A stretch of 64,000 nucleotides of DNA from Rheinheimera riviphila (GCF_004005945.1 NZ_SACS01000011.1:62001-126000), one strand, 5' to 3'. Positions 9,366-18,529 are shown, numbered from the stretch's first letter. Notes: generated by a model not told the origin, from the sequence alone. Program-made: numbers and translations.

Positions 9366-9899
9366 TTACCACATCAAATCGTCTGGAATTTTAAAGTCTG
9401 CATAAGGATCATCTTCTGGCATTGATTCATCTTGCTGATTTAAAACAATAATGGCTTCAGGCAACCGTTGTTGTACTTTTTCAGCGATTTGAATTGGGAT
9501 CAGATGATAGTGCTCGCCTAATTTGGCAATCGCAATCAAACCTTTCACCAACTGCTGCTGAATTTTCGAGGTGACATGGATCCTTTTCACCAGATTGCCA
9601 TCTGTAAAGTTAAAGGCGATGTCGCCTTTATATTGCTGCGAGTTCAGTTCAACGATTTGTTTCACCTGCGCCGCCAGTGCTTTTTTGGCGAGGGCTTCAG
9701 TTTTTTGACGGTTTAGTTCCTGATCCCGCAAAATTTGCGCTTGTCGGTTTTGCTCGGCCAGCACGCTCGCTTCATTCACCACCACGCCTTTTTTACCGGC
9801 TTGTACCCGCTCTTTGTGTTTTTCCTTTTTAATCGCCGTTAATTTTTTGGCGTTGCCAAGACCGGCTTTTAACAGTTGTTCCTGCAGTGACTTACTCAT
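9366..9899 (-). CDS. yaiL: DUF2058 family protein (YaiL-like)
   Basis: 177-aa, highly charged protein. The N-terminal SLQEQLLKAGLGNAKKLTAI and following Lys-rich KKEKHKERVQAGKKG are characteristic of DUF2058. A middle helical segment (NRQAQILRDQELNRQKTEAL) precedes a globular C-terminus with the acidic tail DDPYADFKIPDDLMW. E. coli YaiL is called a nucleoprotein/polysome-associated protein, but its role is not defined. Divergent from the DEAD-box helicase gene. Confidence 0.87.
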   Translation of the reverse strand: MSKSLQEQLLKAGLGNAKKLTAIKKEKHKERVQAGKKGVVVNEASVLAEQNRQAQILRDQELNRQKTEALAKKALAAQVKQIVELNSQQYKGDIAFNFTDGNLVKRIHVTSKIQQQLVKGLIAIAKLGEHYHLIPIQIAEKVQQRLPEAIIVLNQQDESMPEDDPYADFKIPDDLMW

Positions 9900-10057
9900 G
9901 ATCTGCTCTTTAGATGATCCCGATAGCGGTATTGTTTCATGTTCTGCCCAGCTTGCAAAGTAGCGCCAGCACTTGGAAAAGCTGACGAGCAGAGCGATTT
10001 TCGGTTATGCTATCAGGGTTTTTCAATCAACATCCAACATAACATCCAACATAAAGA

Positions 10058-11395
10058 GTGCCGACATTGCCATTTCGTGATTTAAGACTTGATCCCAGAC
10101 TGATCCGTTCGATAGAGCATCTGGGCTTTACCCAGCCAACACCGATCCAACAGGAAGCCGTTCCTGCAGTGATGGTGGGCAAAGATTTAATCGTATCGTC
10201 GAAAACCGGATCTGGTAAAACTTTGGCTTATCTGCTGCCGATGATGCAGCGGATGTTAAAAAGCCGTCCTTTGTCACAACAAGACCCGCGTGCCGTTATT
10301 CTGGCACCGACCCGCGAATTAGCTTCGCAAATTTATGCCCAGTTGCGACTGTTTGTTGCCAACACCCGGCTGACCTGCGCATTTATAGTCGGTGGTGAAA
10401 ATTTTAACGATCAGGAAAAATTGTTAAAGCGTAAACCGCAGATTATCGTCGCCACGCCGGGGCGTTTGGTTGACCATCTGGAACATAAGAGTTTTTTCCT
10501 GCAAGGTCTGGAAATGCTGATCCTGGATGAAGCGGACCGAATGCTGGATTTAGGTTTTATGCCACAACTGAATACGATCCATAAAGCGGCCAACCATCGG
10601 TTGCGGCAGACGCTAATGTTTTCGGCCACGCTTGACCATGCCGATGTCAATGAACTGGCTTTGTCATTATTAAAAGATCCGTACCGCGTGGCCATTGGTG
10701 CAGGTTACGATCCGCATAAAGATATCAGCCAGCGCTGTTATTTCGCTGATAATTTAAAGCACAAAGAAAATTTACTGCAGCATTTCCTCAAAGCAGAACA
10801 TATTAAGCAGCTTATTATCTTCACTGCGACCCGCGAAGACACTGACCGACTGGCGTTAGTGGTACAACAAGCTGGTTTGGCTGCGGTAGGTTTAAACGGT
10901 AAGTTGACTCAGGCGCAGCGCAATGCGGTGATGCAGGCTTTTGCCACCAATAAACATCAGGTTTTAGTCACCACGGATGTCGCATCCCGCGGCCTTGATT
11001 TACTCCAAGTGTCGCATGTCATTAATTTTGACATGCCAAAACATCCGGAAGAATATGTGCACCGAATTGGCCGAACCGGTCGCGCTGGCCAGCAAGGTCA
11101 GGCTTATTCATTGGTTGGACCAAAAGACTGGGACAGTTTTGTGCGGATTGAGCAGTTTTTACGCCGACCGCTGGAAATGGCAGAAGTCGAAGGACTAAAA
11201 GCGAAGTTTAATGGCGTGAAAGTAGTGGCCGAAACTGTCACTAAAAAGTTGCCAAAAGCCAAACCTAAGCCAAAACCAGTCAAAGCTGACGGTGCAAATT
11301 CAGAAACAGCTGTAACAATTAAGAAAACTCCGAAGTTTTTTCTGGGTGGTGATGATGGTTCTGCACCAATTAAGAAAAAGCAAAAAATAATCTGA
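10058..11395 (+). CDS. DEAD-box ATP-dependent RNA helicase
   Basis: 445-aa RNA helicase. Motifs in order: Q motif (GFTQPTPIQ), motif I SSKTGSGKT, Ia PTRELASQ, motif II DEAD (ILDEADRMLD), motif III SAT, motif IV IIFTATR, motif V TDVASRGLDL and motif VI HRIGRTGR. A lysine/proline-rich basic tail (about 400-445, KPKPKPVK and KKKQKII) probably aids RNA binding. It starts with GTG 10058 next to a weak ribosome site; the leader has a direct repeat of ACATCCAACATA. Likely roles are ribosome assembly or cold-adapted RNA unwinding, which fits the cold-shock gene 280 bp downstream, but the subfamily (RhlE/SrmB-like) is not assigned. Confidence 0.9.
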   Translation: MPTLPFRDLRLDPRLIRSIEHLGFTQPTPIQQEAVPAVMVGKDLIVSSKTGSGKTLAYLLPMMQRMLKSRPLSQQDPRAVILAPTRELASQIYAQLRLFVANTRLTCAFIVGGENFNDQEKLLKRKPQIIVATPGRLVDHLEHKSFFLQGLEMLILDEADRMLDLGFMPQLNTIHKAANHRLRQTLMFSATLDHADVNELALSLLKDPYRVAIGAGYDPHKDISQRCYFADNLKHKENLLQHFLKAEHIKQLIIFTATREDTDRLALVVQQAGLAAVGLNGKLTQAQRNAVMQAFATNKHQVLVTTDVASRGLDLLQVSHVINFDMPKHPEEYVHRIGRTGRAGQQGQAYSLVGPKDWDSFVRIEQFLRRPLEMAEVEGLKAKFNGVKVVAETVTKKLPKAKPKPKPVKADGANSETAVTIKKTPKFFLGGDDGSAPIKKKQKII

Positions 11396-11400
11396 TTTGC

Positions 11401-11675
11401 TTGTTTTATATTCGTTAAATGGTGCTACACTCGAAAAGTTGCCCGCTCAAAAACTAAGCGAGTGTGATGGCAACATATTGTTTGTAAAGGATAGTCTTTC
11501 AAGCAGTGGGTGCGGTCAGTATGCAGGGAATTTATTTTCTGTTGGGATAGCAATACCTATTGACCCGATTATTAGGTTCACTGATAATGGGGTTGTAATA
11601 TGTACTAGCTCGAACGTGGCCGGTAATATTTAAGTCGCCAGTTTATGGCAAATCTAGTTAAAGTAAGAGAATGTT
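11401..11675 (+). promoter_or_regulatory. cspA-type promoter and long 5' leader
   Basis: This 280-bp gap before the cold-shock gene holds an extended -10 (TGCTACACT, 11423-11431) with a possible -35 TTGTTT at 11401-11406. Transcription from here would give an untranslated leader of roughly 235 nt. Long structured leaders of this size control the stability and translation of cspA-type mRNAs in the cold (established for E. coli cspA). The reading frame across it opens with TTG, has no ribosome site and is probably not a gene. Confidence 0.5.
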
Positions 11676-11888
11676 ATGTCACAATTAATTTCCGGTACCG
11701 TTAAGTGGTTCAACGAAGATAAAGGTTTTGGTTTCATCGAGCGTGAAGGCGGCAAAGACGTTTTCGTTCACTTCCGCGCAATCAACGGCACTGGTCGTCG
11801 TACTCTGGTTGAAGGTCAGAAAGTGACTTTCGAAGTAACTGAAGGCCAAAAAGGTCCTCAGGCTGAGAACGTAACTGTAGTTGCTTAA
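11676..11888 (+). CDS. cspA: CspA family cold-shock protein
   Basis: 70-aa cold-shock domain protein, a single-stranded RNA/DNA chaperone. RNP1 is KGFGFIER (about 16-23) and RNP2 is DVFVHF (about 28-33); GTVKWFN at the N-terminus and the C-terminal [11 protein letters not shown] strand are typical. Codon choice looks like that of a highly expressed gene. The ATG follows GTAAGAGA. Paralogues are usually numerous, so the symbol denotes the family. Confidence 0.93.
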   Translation: MSQLISGTVKWFNEDKGFGFIEREGGKDVFVHFRAINGTGRRTLVEGQKVTFEVTEGQKGPQAENVTVVA

Positions 11889-11919
11889 TTAGCAGCATAT
11901 AGTCAAAGTTTCTGTAAAG

Positions 11920-11945
11920 AGCCGACTCATCGAGTCGGCTTTTTG
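11920..11945 (+). terminator. Intrinsic terminator of the cold-shock gene
   Basis: AGCCGACT / AGTCGGCT 8-bp stem with a short CATCG loop, then a run of five T. It lies 31 bp after the stop codon. Confidence 0.88.
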
Positions 11946-11978
11946 TTGCCTGTAATAAGTCATTTGTTGTCTTGGTTT

Positions 11979-12223
11979 TAGAGCGTGTTGACGTTTGGTG
12001 TATGAGTTTTGTTCAATCGGGAGCCGCCTGCTCACCAATAAAGTAGCTAACTACGCGGCTCCCGATTGAACCCTACGGGCAGCGCTTGGCTGGCCTTTCT
12101 GCGGCGTTATCGCCCGCTCATGTAGAATAACACACCGGGTGCCGCGCACATCGCGGGCGATGCCTTGCATAAAAAACCAGCCAAACTGCTGCAAAACTAT
12201 CCACCAAAGGTCAACACGCTCTA
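11979..12223. mobile_element. 245-bp MITE-like element with 22-bp terminal inverted repeats
   Basis: Ends are TAGAGCGTGTTGAC-G-TTTGGTG and its inverse, 22 bp with one mismatch (11979-12000 and 12202-12223). Each terminus begins with TA, consistent with a TA target duplication as in the IS630/Tc1-mariner group. Inside is a perfect 17-bp inverted repeat (12011-12027 with 12055-12071). No open frame of useful length, so it would need a transposase in trans. It sits between the cspA terminator and the convergent end of dinB, where insertion would be harmless. Confidence 0.8.
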
Positions 12224-12298
12224 GCTAATCAAAACTATATCGGTGTTCAATCATTGTCCGCGGATGTGCGACAAGAGAAATGTGCGCTTAGCGAATAT

Positions 12299-13354
12299 TT
12301 AGTCCCAGCTAAAACCTAATTGCGCTTGTTGTTGTGGATTTTTTAAGCCGACATGAATACCAACCAACCGCACGGCTTTACCTTCACCGCGTTGCCAGGC
12401 TTGATCCAGTAGCTGTTCCAGCATTGGAAAATTAAGTTCATGATGCTGGCGTTCGATGGTGGTCTGGTGGAAGTCCTGAAATTTGAGCTTGATACCAATT
12501 TTCTGAATTTGATCAGTCGCCTGGCAGCGTTGTACCCGATGATGCAGCTTGGTATAGAGCTCTTGTAACCATTGCTGGCCTTGTGATAATAGCTTCAAAT
12601 CGGTACTGAAGGTATGTTCCACCGCGATGGATTTTCGCTCGCGTTCAGTTTCAACAGGGCGGTTATCGATGCCTTGGCTACGTTCGATAAGCACTTCGGC
12701 ATAACTGCCAAATTCGCGGATCAACAACTGTAAATCCGCATGCTGAATATCGCGGCACAGATGTAATCCCAATTTTGCTAATTTTTCGGAAGTTTTTTGA
12801 CCAACTCCCGGAATTTTTCGCAGCGGTAATTTTTCGACAAATGCGGCGACTTTTTGTGGTGGTAACACAAACAGACCATTTGGTTTATTTTCATCACTGG
12901 CAATTTTCGCCAGAAATTTATTTGGGGCAACACCTGCTGAAGCGGTAAGGCCAGTTTCGGCATAAATCGTCCGGCGAATATCTTCAGCAATAAGGGTTGC
13001 AGACCCCGAAAACATCGAACAATCAGAAACATCTAAATAGGCTTCGTCTAATGATAATGGCTCAACCAAAGCGGTATAACGATGAAAAATGGCCTGAATT
13101 TCGGTACTTGCTGCTTTGTATTTTTCCATTTGTCCGGCGATTAACACCAGTTGCGGGCATAATTTTAACGCTTGACCGGTAGGCATTGCCGAGCGCACGC
13201 CGAAGGCTCTTGCCGGATAATTACAGGTACTGATCACACCACGTTCGCTGCGGCTACCGCCGATAGCAATCGGGACATCACGATAAGCAGGGTTATCGCG
13301 CATCTCAACGGCCGCAAAAAAACAGTCCATGTCGATGTGAATTATTTTACGCAT
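12299..13354 (-). CDS. dinB: DNA polymerase IV (Y-family, translesion)
   Basis: 351-aa error-prone polymerase that bypasses lesions and extends misaligned primers. The N-terminus reads IIHIDMDCFFAAVE (catalytic Asp with the Y-family steric gate region). The second catalytic motif is SLDEAYLDV (acidic pair near 103-104). Helix-hairpin-helix residues (LRKIPGVGQKTSEKL) and the little-finger domain follow. Length matches E. coli DinB (351). A perfect LexA operator lies 26 bp upstream, so SOS control is expected. Confidence 0.96.
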   Translation of the reverse strand: MRKIIHIDMDCFFAAVEMRDNPAYRDVPIAIGGSRSERGVISTCNYPARAFGVRSAMPTGQALKLCPQLVLIAGQMEKYKAASTEIQAIFHRYTALVEPLSLDEAYLDVSDCSMFSGSATLIAEDIRRTIYAETGLTASAGVAPNKFLAKIASDENKPNGLFVLPPQKVAAFVEKLPLRKIPGVGQKTSEKLAKLGLHLCRDIQHADLQLLIREFGSYAEVLIERSQGIDNRPVETERERKSIAVEHTFSTDLKLLSQGQQWLQELYTKLHHRVQRCQATDQIQKIGIKLKFQDFHQTTIERQHHELNFPMLEQLLDQAWQRGEGKAVRLVGIHVGLKNPQQQAQLGFSWD

Positions 13355-13379
13355 CCGTCCACCACATTTGGCTTTGTAG

Positions 13380-13395
13380 CTGTATATTAATACAG
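13380..13395 (-). promoter_or_regulatory. LexA operator (SOS box) upstream of dinB
   Basis: CTGTATATTAATACAG is a full match to the CTGT-N8-ACAG gammaproteobacterial LexA consensus with an all-A/T centre. It lies 26 bp before the dinB start, where LexA would block the promoter. The rest of the gap up to glyA (13396-13633) shows no other clear element. Confidence 0.85.
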
Positions 13396-13633
13396 TATAT
13401 TTGCCGCTGCATTCAATCCTGTCAAGGCCGTAATGATAAGTAAATGATCTGAATGAAATTCTTTACATAACCAACTGCTCTTGCCAGTTCATAGCGAACA
13501 AATACAACTCGGAGTAGATGTATGGATGGCTATTTTATCAGTGCAACCTTCGACTTTTCGATGTATCATAGCGCCCAGTTTTTTAGCTACTTTATTCGCA
13601 ACATTCAGCCATTGTGCCGCCGCAGGAGTAAGC

Positions 13634-14887
13634 ATGTTAAAGCGTGATATGACCATCGCCGGTTTTGATCCGGAATTAGCCCAGGCTATTCAGAACGAAA
13701 CGGTACGTCAGGAACAACATATTGAATTAATCGCCTCTGAAAACTACTGCAGCCCACGGGTGCTGGAAGCGCAAGGCTCACAACTGACCAATAAATATGC
13801 GGAAGGTTACCCGCATAAACGTTATTACGGCGGTTGTGAATTTGTTGATGTTGCAGAAGATTTAGCAGTTTCCCGCGCCAAAGAGTTGTTTGGAGCTGAT
13901 TATGCCAACGTCCAGCCACATTCAGGCTCACAAGCCAACGCTGCTGTGTTCCTGGCGTTATTAAATGCCGGTGACACCATTCTAGGCATGAGCCTGGCGC
14001 ACGGTGGTCACCTGACGCACGGTGCTCATGTCAGCTCATCTGGCAAATTGTACAAAGCGGTTCAATATGGTCTGCACCCTGAAACTGGCGTGATTGACTA
14101 TGATCAAGCCGAAGCTTTAGCCCTGGAACACAAACCTAAATTGGTGATCGCGGGTTTCTCAGCTTATTCAGGTATTGTTGACTGGCAACGGTTCCGTGAT
14201 ATCGCTGATAAAGTTGGCGCCTATCTGATGGTTGATATGGCGCACGTGGCAGGTTTAGTTGCTGCTGGCTTATATCCAAACCCAATTTCTATTGCTGACG
14301 TTGTGACCACCACAACGCATAAAACATTAGCTGGCCCACGCGGCGGTTTAATTCTGGCGCGTAAAAACGAAGAAATTGAGAAAAAACTCAATTCTGCGGT
14401 GTTTCCAGGCGGTCAGGGTGGTCCATTAATGCACGTAATTGCGGCAAAAGCAGTCGCATTTAAAGAAGCATTACAGCCTGAATTTAAAGTATATCAGCAA
14501 CAAGTGTTGAAAAACGCTGTGGCTATGTGTGACGAATTCCAGGCCCGCGGCTATAAAGTGGTTTCTGGTGGCACGCAAAACCATCTGTTTTTATTAGATT
14601 TAATTGATAAAAACATCACCGGTAAAGATGCTGATGCAGCACTTGGTCGTGCTCACATTACCGTGAACAAAAATTCAGTGCCAAACGACCCACGTTCGCC
14701 ATTTGTGACTTCTGGTCTGCGGATTGGTACACCGGCCATTACCCGTCGTGGTTTTGGCGAAATTGAAAGCCGGATTGTTGCCAATTACATCTGTGATGTG
14801 TTGGATAACCTCGGCGATGAAGGTGTGGTTGAACGGGTGAAAGGTCAGGTCACTGAGCTTTGCGGCCGTTTCCCGGTCTATGGTTGA
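13634..14887 (+). CDS. glyA: Serine hydroxymethyltransferase
   Basis: 417-aa PLP enzyme interconverting serine + THF with glycine + 5,10-methylene-THF, the main one-carbon source. The N-terminus is [45 protein letters not shown], the PLP lysine motif [13 protein letters not shown] and [19 protein letters not shown] are all present. ATG 13634 follows a CAGGAG site and gives the family's usual 417-aa length; the open extension to 13481 lacks family sequence. A terminator follows at once. Confidence 0.97.
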   Translation: MLKRDMTIAGFDPELAQAIQNETVRQEQHIELIASENYCSPRVLEAQGSQLTNKYAEGYPHKRYYGGCEFVDVAEDLAVSRAKELFGADYANVQPHSGSQANAAVFLALLNAGDTILGMSLAHGGHLTHGAHVSSSGKLYKAVQYGLHPETGVIDYDQAEALALEHKPKLVIAGFSAYSGIVDWQRFRDIADKVGAYLMVDMAHVAGLVAAGLYPNPISIADVVTTTTHKTLAGPRGGLILARKNEEIEKKLNSAVFPGGQGGPLMHVIAAKAVAFKEALQPEFKVYQQQVLKNAVAMCDEFQARGYKVVSGGTQNHLFLLDLIDKNITGKDADAALGRAHITVNKNSVPNDPRSPFVTSGLRIGTPAITRRGFGEIESRIVANYICDVLDNLGDEGVVERVKGQVTELCGRFPVYG

Positions 14888-14906
14888 TTGAGCGTTAAAT
14901 GATATG

Positions 14907-14932
14907 ATGGCCGCAATTGCGGCCATTTTTTT
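14907..14932 (+). terminator. glyA terminator (perfect 20-bp palindrome)
   Basis: ATGGCCGCAATTGCGGCCAT is a perfect palindrome followed by seven T, 20 bp after the glyA stop. The upstream ATG sometimes read as an nrdR start lies inside this structure. Confidence 0.85.
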
Positions 14933-14945
14933 AAGGAACAACGCC

Positions 14946-15398
14946 TTGTTTTGTCCGTTTTGTCGTGCCGACGATACTAAAGTCATCGATTCCCGTTTAG
15001 TTGCCGAAGGCCATCAGGTGCGTCGGCGGCGTGAGTGTGGCGCTTGCCATGAACGCTTCACCACATTTGAAACTGCCGAACTGGTGATGCCACGCATTAT
15101 CAAACGCGATGGTTCACGTGAACCCTATAATGAAGACAAGCTCAGAAGTGGTTTACAGCGCTCCCTGGAAAAACGTCCGGTGCCGACGGAGCAGGTCGAA
15201 TTGCTGATCAGCCAGGTTGAATCACAATTACGGGCGACCGGCGAACGGGAAGTGCAAAGTGAGTTACTAGGCCATCTCATCATGGACGGTCTGGTTAAGC
15301 TGGATAAAGTCGCTTATGTTCGTTTTGCATCCGTCTATCGCTCCTTTAAAGATATCCGTGAATTTGGTGAAGAAATTGCCAGGTTAGGGGACGAGTAA
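14946..15398 (+). CDS. nrdR: Transcriptional repressor NrdR
   Basis: 150-aa ATP/dATP-responsive repressor of ribonucleotide reductase genes. Zinc ribbon: C3PFC6 and C31GAC34, surrounded by VIDSRL and RRRREC. ATP-cone domain from about residue 49 ([20 protein letters not shown]). The start is the unusual TTG 14946: it gives the canonical M-x-CPFC terminus and lies 9 nt after AAGGA. The in-frame ATG at 14904 would add 14 residues encoded by the glyA terminator and is rejected. It leads the riboflavin operon, directly abutting ribD. Confidence 0.94.
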   Translation: MFCPFCRADDTKVIDSRLVAEGHQVRRRRECGACHERFTTFETAELVMPRIIKRDGSREPYNEDKLRSGLQRSLEKRPVPTEQVELLISQVESQLRATGEREVQSELLGHLIMDGLVKLDKVAYVRFASVYRSFKDIREFGEEIARLGDE

Positions 15399-16520
15399 GT
15401 GAGTTTTACTCAATTAGATCAAGAGTATATGCATCGTGCTATCGAATCGGCAGCCCTTGGCCGTTTCACGACATCACCCAATCCAAATGTTGGAGCTGTG
15501 ATCGTCAAAGATGGCAAGGTTGTCGGCGAAGGATATCACCGGCAAGCAGGCGGGCCGCATGCTGAAGTGTTTGCCCTGCGTCAGGCCGGTGAGCTTGCAA
15601 CAGGTGCAACCTGTTACGTCACGCTAGAGCCGTGCAGTCATTATGGCCGAACGCCACCTTGTGCGCTGGCGCTGATTGCCGCTGGTGTGAAGCGTGTTGT
15701 CGTTGCGATGTTAGATCCGAACCCGCTGGTCGCTGGCAGCGGCGTAAAATTGCTTCAGGATGCCGGAATTGAAGTAGAAAGCGGATTGTTGCAAGACGAA
15801 GCCATCGCTTTGAATCCGGGTTTTTTGCATAAAATGCAATCACAGCGGCCCTTTGTCCGGTTAAAACTGGCTGCCAGCGTTGATGGCGCTATCGCGCTTT
15901 CAAACGGTGAAAGTAAATGGCTGACCGGCGCAGCAGCCCGCGAAGATGTGCAGCTACTGCGTGCCCAAAGCTGCGCTATTTTATCAACAGCGCAAACCGT
16001 ACTGGCGGACGATGCGCTACTCAATGTGCGATCGGTCGCAGTAACGCCACTTGAAAATGGCCAAATCCGTCAACCGCTGCGGGTTATTCTAGACCGCCGT
16101 GGGCGTTTAACCGGCAAAGAGCCGATGTTTGCAACCGGCGGCGATATTCTTTTAATTCATCAGACTGGGCTACAATTGCCAGAAATCGACAGCGCCGTTG
16201 TGAAAGTCCAACGTATTGAGTTGCCAGTAAACCTCGAGCAACGATTTGATTTAGAAGCATTACTTGATTTGTTAGCTTCCAAGGCCATTAACCTGTTGTG
16301 GGTGGAAGCGGGTGGTGATTTGGCGAGCCAGTTCTGGAGCCAAGGATTGATCGACGAACTGGTGCTTTATCAGGCGCCGATGTTGCTCGGACGAAATGCG
16401 CAGCCGATGTTGCCGTTACCGGTTTTTTGCAGCATCAGCGATGCCCCGCGCTGGCAATGGCAGGATGTCAGCAAAATTGGTGATGACTTACGTTTGATAG
16501 CTCGTCTTAAAGGACAATAA
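15399..16520 (+). CDS. ribD: Bifunctional riboflavin deaminase/reductase RibD
   Basis: 373 aa. Carries out the second and third steps of riboflavin synthesis: deamination of the pyrimidine ring, then NADPH reduction of the ribosyl side chain. The deaminase zinc site is HAEV (about 49-52) with PCSHYGRTPPC (about 75-85). The reductase domain (about 146-373) has RLKLAASVDGAIA, GESKWLTG and LWVEAGG. The GTG start at 15399 immediately follows the nrdR stop, and AGGGG upstream serves as ribosome site, so the two are coupled. Confidence 0.95.
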   Translation: MSFTQLDQEYMHRAIESAALGRFTTSPNPNVGAVIVKDGKVVGEGYHRQAGGPHAEVFALRQAGELATGATCYVTLEPCSHYGRTPPCALALIAAGVKRVVVAMLDPNPLVAGSGVKLLQDAGIEVESGLLQDEAIALNPGFLHKMQSQRPFVRLKLAASVDGAIALSNGESKWLTGAAAREDVQLLRAQSCAILSTAQTVLADDALLNVRSVAVTPLENGQIRQPLRVILDRRGRLTGKEPMFATGGDILLIHQTGLQLPEIDSAVVKVQRIELPVNLEQRFDLEALLDLLASKAINLLWVEAGGDLASQFWSQGLIDELVLYQAPMLLGRNAQPMLPLPVFCSISDAPRWQWQDVSKIGDDLRLIARLKGQ

Positions 16521-16523
16521 CTG

Positions 16524-17174
16524 ATGTTTACCGGTATTATTGAAGCGACCGGCGTGTTGGTGCAACTCTCGCCACACGCGACCGATCTTTCTTTACGAAT
16601 TCAAAGCAGTACATTGGATTTTTCCGATGTGAAACTGGGCGATAGCATTGCCAGTAATGGTGTTTGCCTGACCGTAACTGCCTTTGGCAATGATTGGTTT
16701 CAGGCCGATTTATCCAATGAAACCCTGGCCAAAACTTTATTCGGCCATTACAAAACTGGTCAGTTGATCAACCTAGAAAAAGCCTTATTACCAACAACCC
16801 GGCTCGGCGGACATTTGGTCAGTGGTCATGTTGATGGCGTGGCGACTGTCAGCCGCATCGAAAAAACTGGCCGTGCCTGGCAGATTTTCATCAAAATGCC
16901 GGCCAGCCTCAGTAAATATATCGCCGAAAAAGGCTCGATTACCATTGATGGTGTCAGTCTGACGGTCAATGAACTGACCGGTGACGAATTCCGGCTGACC
17001 ATAGTGCCGCATACGGCGCAGCACACCACCTTACAGACATTGCAACCTGGCCGTCAGGTGCATCTGGAAGTTGATTTGTTAGCGCGCTATTTAGAACGAT
17101 TATTAACAGGCCATCAGACACCGGCAACACAAGGTGTCAGTCTGGAATTATTACAACAACGTGGCTTCCTCTGA
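16524..17174 (+). CDS. ribE: Riboflavin synthase alpha subunit
   Basis: 216-aa enzyme that dismutates two lumazines to riboflavin. Two homologous lumazine-binding barrels: MFTGIIEATG at the start and HLVSGHVDGVATV with SLTVNE in the second half. It lies 3 bp after ribD, so is translationally coupled. Called ribC in E. coli nomenclature. Confidence 0.95.
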   Translation: MFTGIIEATGVLVQLSPHATDLSLRIQSSTLDFSDVKLGDSIASNGVCLTVTAFGNDWFQADLSNETLAKTLFGHYKTGQLINLEKALLPTTRLGGHLVSGHVDGVATVSRIEKTGRAWQIFIKMPASLSKYIAEKGSITIDGVSLTVNELTGDEFRLTIVPHTAQHTTLQTLQPGRQVHLEVDLLARYLERLLTGHQTPATQGVSLELLQQRGFL

Positions 17175-17206
17175 GCCTGCAACGTCTTTATAACCCAAGG
17201 TGAGTT

Positions 17207-18316
17207 ATGCAATTAAATACCCCGGCAGAAATTATCGACGATATTCGTAACGGCAAAATGGTCATTCTGATGGATGACGAAGACCGTGAAAACGAAGGTG
17301 ATCTGGTGATGGCGGCCGATTATGTGACGCCTGATGCGATTAACTTTATGGCGACTTATGGCCGCGGTCTGATTTGTTTAACTTTAACCCGCGATCGCTG
17401 TAAACAACTGAATTTACAGCTGATGGTCGACAAGAATAAGTCGCAGTTCGCCACGGCTTTTACTGCCTCGATTGAAGCTGCAGAAGGTGTGACCACCGGT
17501 ATTTCGGCCGCCGATCGTGCCCGTACCGTGAAGGCTGCAGTGGCGCGCGATGCAAAGGCTTCTGATATCGTGCAGCCTGGCCATATTTTCCCACTGATGG
17601 CGCAAGATGGCGGTGTGCTGGTGCGCGCGGGTCACACTGAAGCGGGTTGTGATTTAGCCCGGCTGGCTGGTTTAGAACCGGCGTCGGTGATTGTGGAAAT
17701 TCTGAATGACGATGGCACTATGGCCCGGCGGCCAGATCTGGAAAAATTTGCCGCCAAACATGGTGTTAAAATTGGCACCATCGCCGATCTCATCGAATAC
17801 CGTAACTTGCACGAAACCACCATTGAAAAAGTCGCGACCTGTAAATTACCGACCGAAGTAGGCGAGTTCGATTTAGTCACCTTCCGCGACACCATTGACA
17901 ATCAAATCCATTTTGCACTGGTCAAAGGCGAAATCAGCGCCGAACAACCAACGCTGGTCAGAGTGCATTTGCACAATACCTTCAGCGATTTATTGTTAGC
18001 CGATCGTGCGGCGAACCGTAGCTTTTCACTGCATAGTGCGATGAAACGTATTAATGAAGAAGGCGGGGTGCTGGTGCTGCTTGGTAAACACGAGAGCACC
18101 GAAGATTTGATGACGACGGTACAGAACTTCGAAGCTGAAGATAAAGGCGAAAAACCAGTCACCGCACCATGGAAAGGCACGTCTCGCAACGTCGGTGTGG
18201 GTTCGCAAATTCTGGCAAGTCTTGGCGTGCGTAAGATGCGTTTGCTCAGTCAGCCAAAGCGGTATCACGCTCTGTCAGGTTTTGGCCTTGAAGTGGTTGA
18301 TTACGTCTCTGAATAA
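17207..18316 (+). CDS. ribB: DHBP synthase fused to a degenerate GTP cyclohydrolase II domain (RibBX type)
   Basis: 369 aa. The N-terminal 3,4-dihydroxy-2-butanone 4-phosphate synthase domain (1-200) has the acidic loop [10 protein letters not shown] (23-32), RVHS-type core and HTEA (143-146), so it should convert ribulose 5-phosphate to DHBP plus formate. The C-terminal cyclohydrolase-like domain keeps VRVH (251-254), but the zinc cysteines are absent: LHNTFSD replaces the first Cys loop and ANRSFS the second pair. The QEGRG catalytic motif is also missing. GTP cyclohydrolase II activity is therefore unlikely, and a separate ribA is expected elsewhere. Such RibB hybrids are known in other gammaproteobacteria. 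Confidence 0.92.
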   Translation: MQLNTPAEIIDDIRNGKMVILMDDEDRENEGDLVMAADYVTPDAINFMATYGRGLICLTLTRDRCKQLNLQLMVDKNKSQFATAFTASIEAAEGVTTGISAADRARTVKAAVARDAKASDIVQPGHIFPLMAQDGGVLVRAGHTEAGCDLARLAGLEPASVIVEILNDDGTMARRPDLEKFAAKHGVKIGTIADLIEYRNLHETTIEKVATCKLPTEVGEFDLVTFRDTIDNQIHFALVKGEISAEQPTLVRVHLHNTFSDLLLADRAANRSFSLHSAMKRINEEGGVLVLLGKHESTEDLMTTVQNFEAEDKGEKPVTAPWKGTSRNVGVGSQILASLGVRKMRLLSQPKRYHALSGFGLEVVDYVSE

Positions 18317-18338
18317 CCGGCACGGCCGCAATTGTGAA

Positions 18339-18466
18339 TATACCCGTCATCCTTGAAGATTCGGGGTTGTTGGCCGCCTTCACAAACCCCAGTCACATAG
18401 GACTACTATGCTCCTGGGGATTTGTTCAGTTGCCGCCTACCCGAATCTTCAATGATTTTGGGTATA
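18339..18466. repeat. Palindromic repeat R1, full copy 2
   Basis: 128 bp, opposite orientation to copy 1, running from TATACCCGTCATCCTTGAAG to TTCAATGATTTTGGGTATA. Its centre has diverged from the other copies (TTCACAAACCCCAG and GGGGATTTGTTCAG). It occupies most of the ribB-ribH gap, separating ribH from the upstream rib operon. Confidence 0.85.
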
Positions 18467-18490
18467 AACACTAGTCGGATGCGGCTATTG

Positions 18491-18502
18491 TTGTGCTATC
18501 AT
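18491..18502 (+). promoter_or_regulatory. Candidate ribH promoter (extended -10)
   Basis: TGCTATCAT (18494-18502) is an extended -10 lying between R1 copy 2 and the ribH start. No good -35 is visible. Together with the repeat upstream it suggests ribH-nusB has its own transcript. Confidence 0.4.
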
Positions 18503-18529
18503 ATGCGGCCTTTTTAGCGACAGTTTTTC

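Noticed and set aside
11397-11633. 78-aa reading frame before the cold-shock gene
   Set aside because: Starts with TTG without ribosome site right after the helicase stop and overlaps the predicted promoter; better explained as leader RNA.
15300-17210. FMN riboswitch controlling the rib genes
   Set aside because: No RFN element blocks were found before ribD, ribE or ribB; ribD follows nrdR without a gap.
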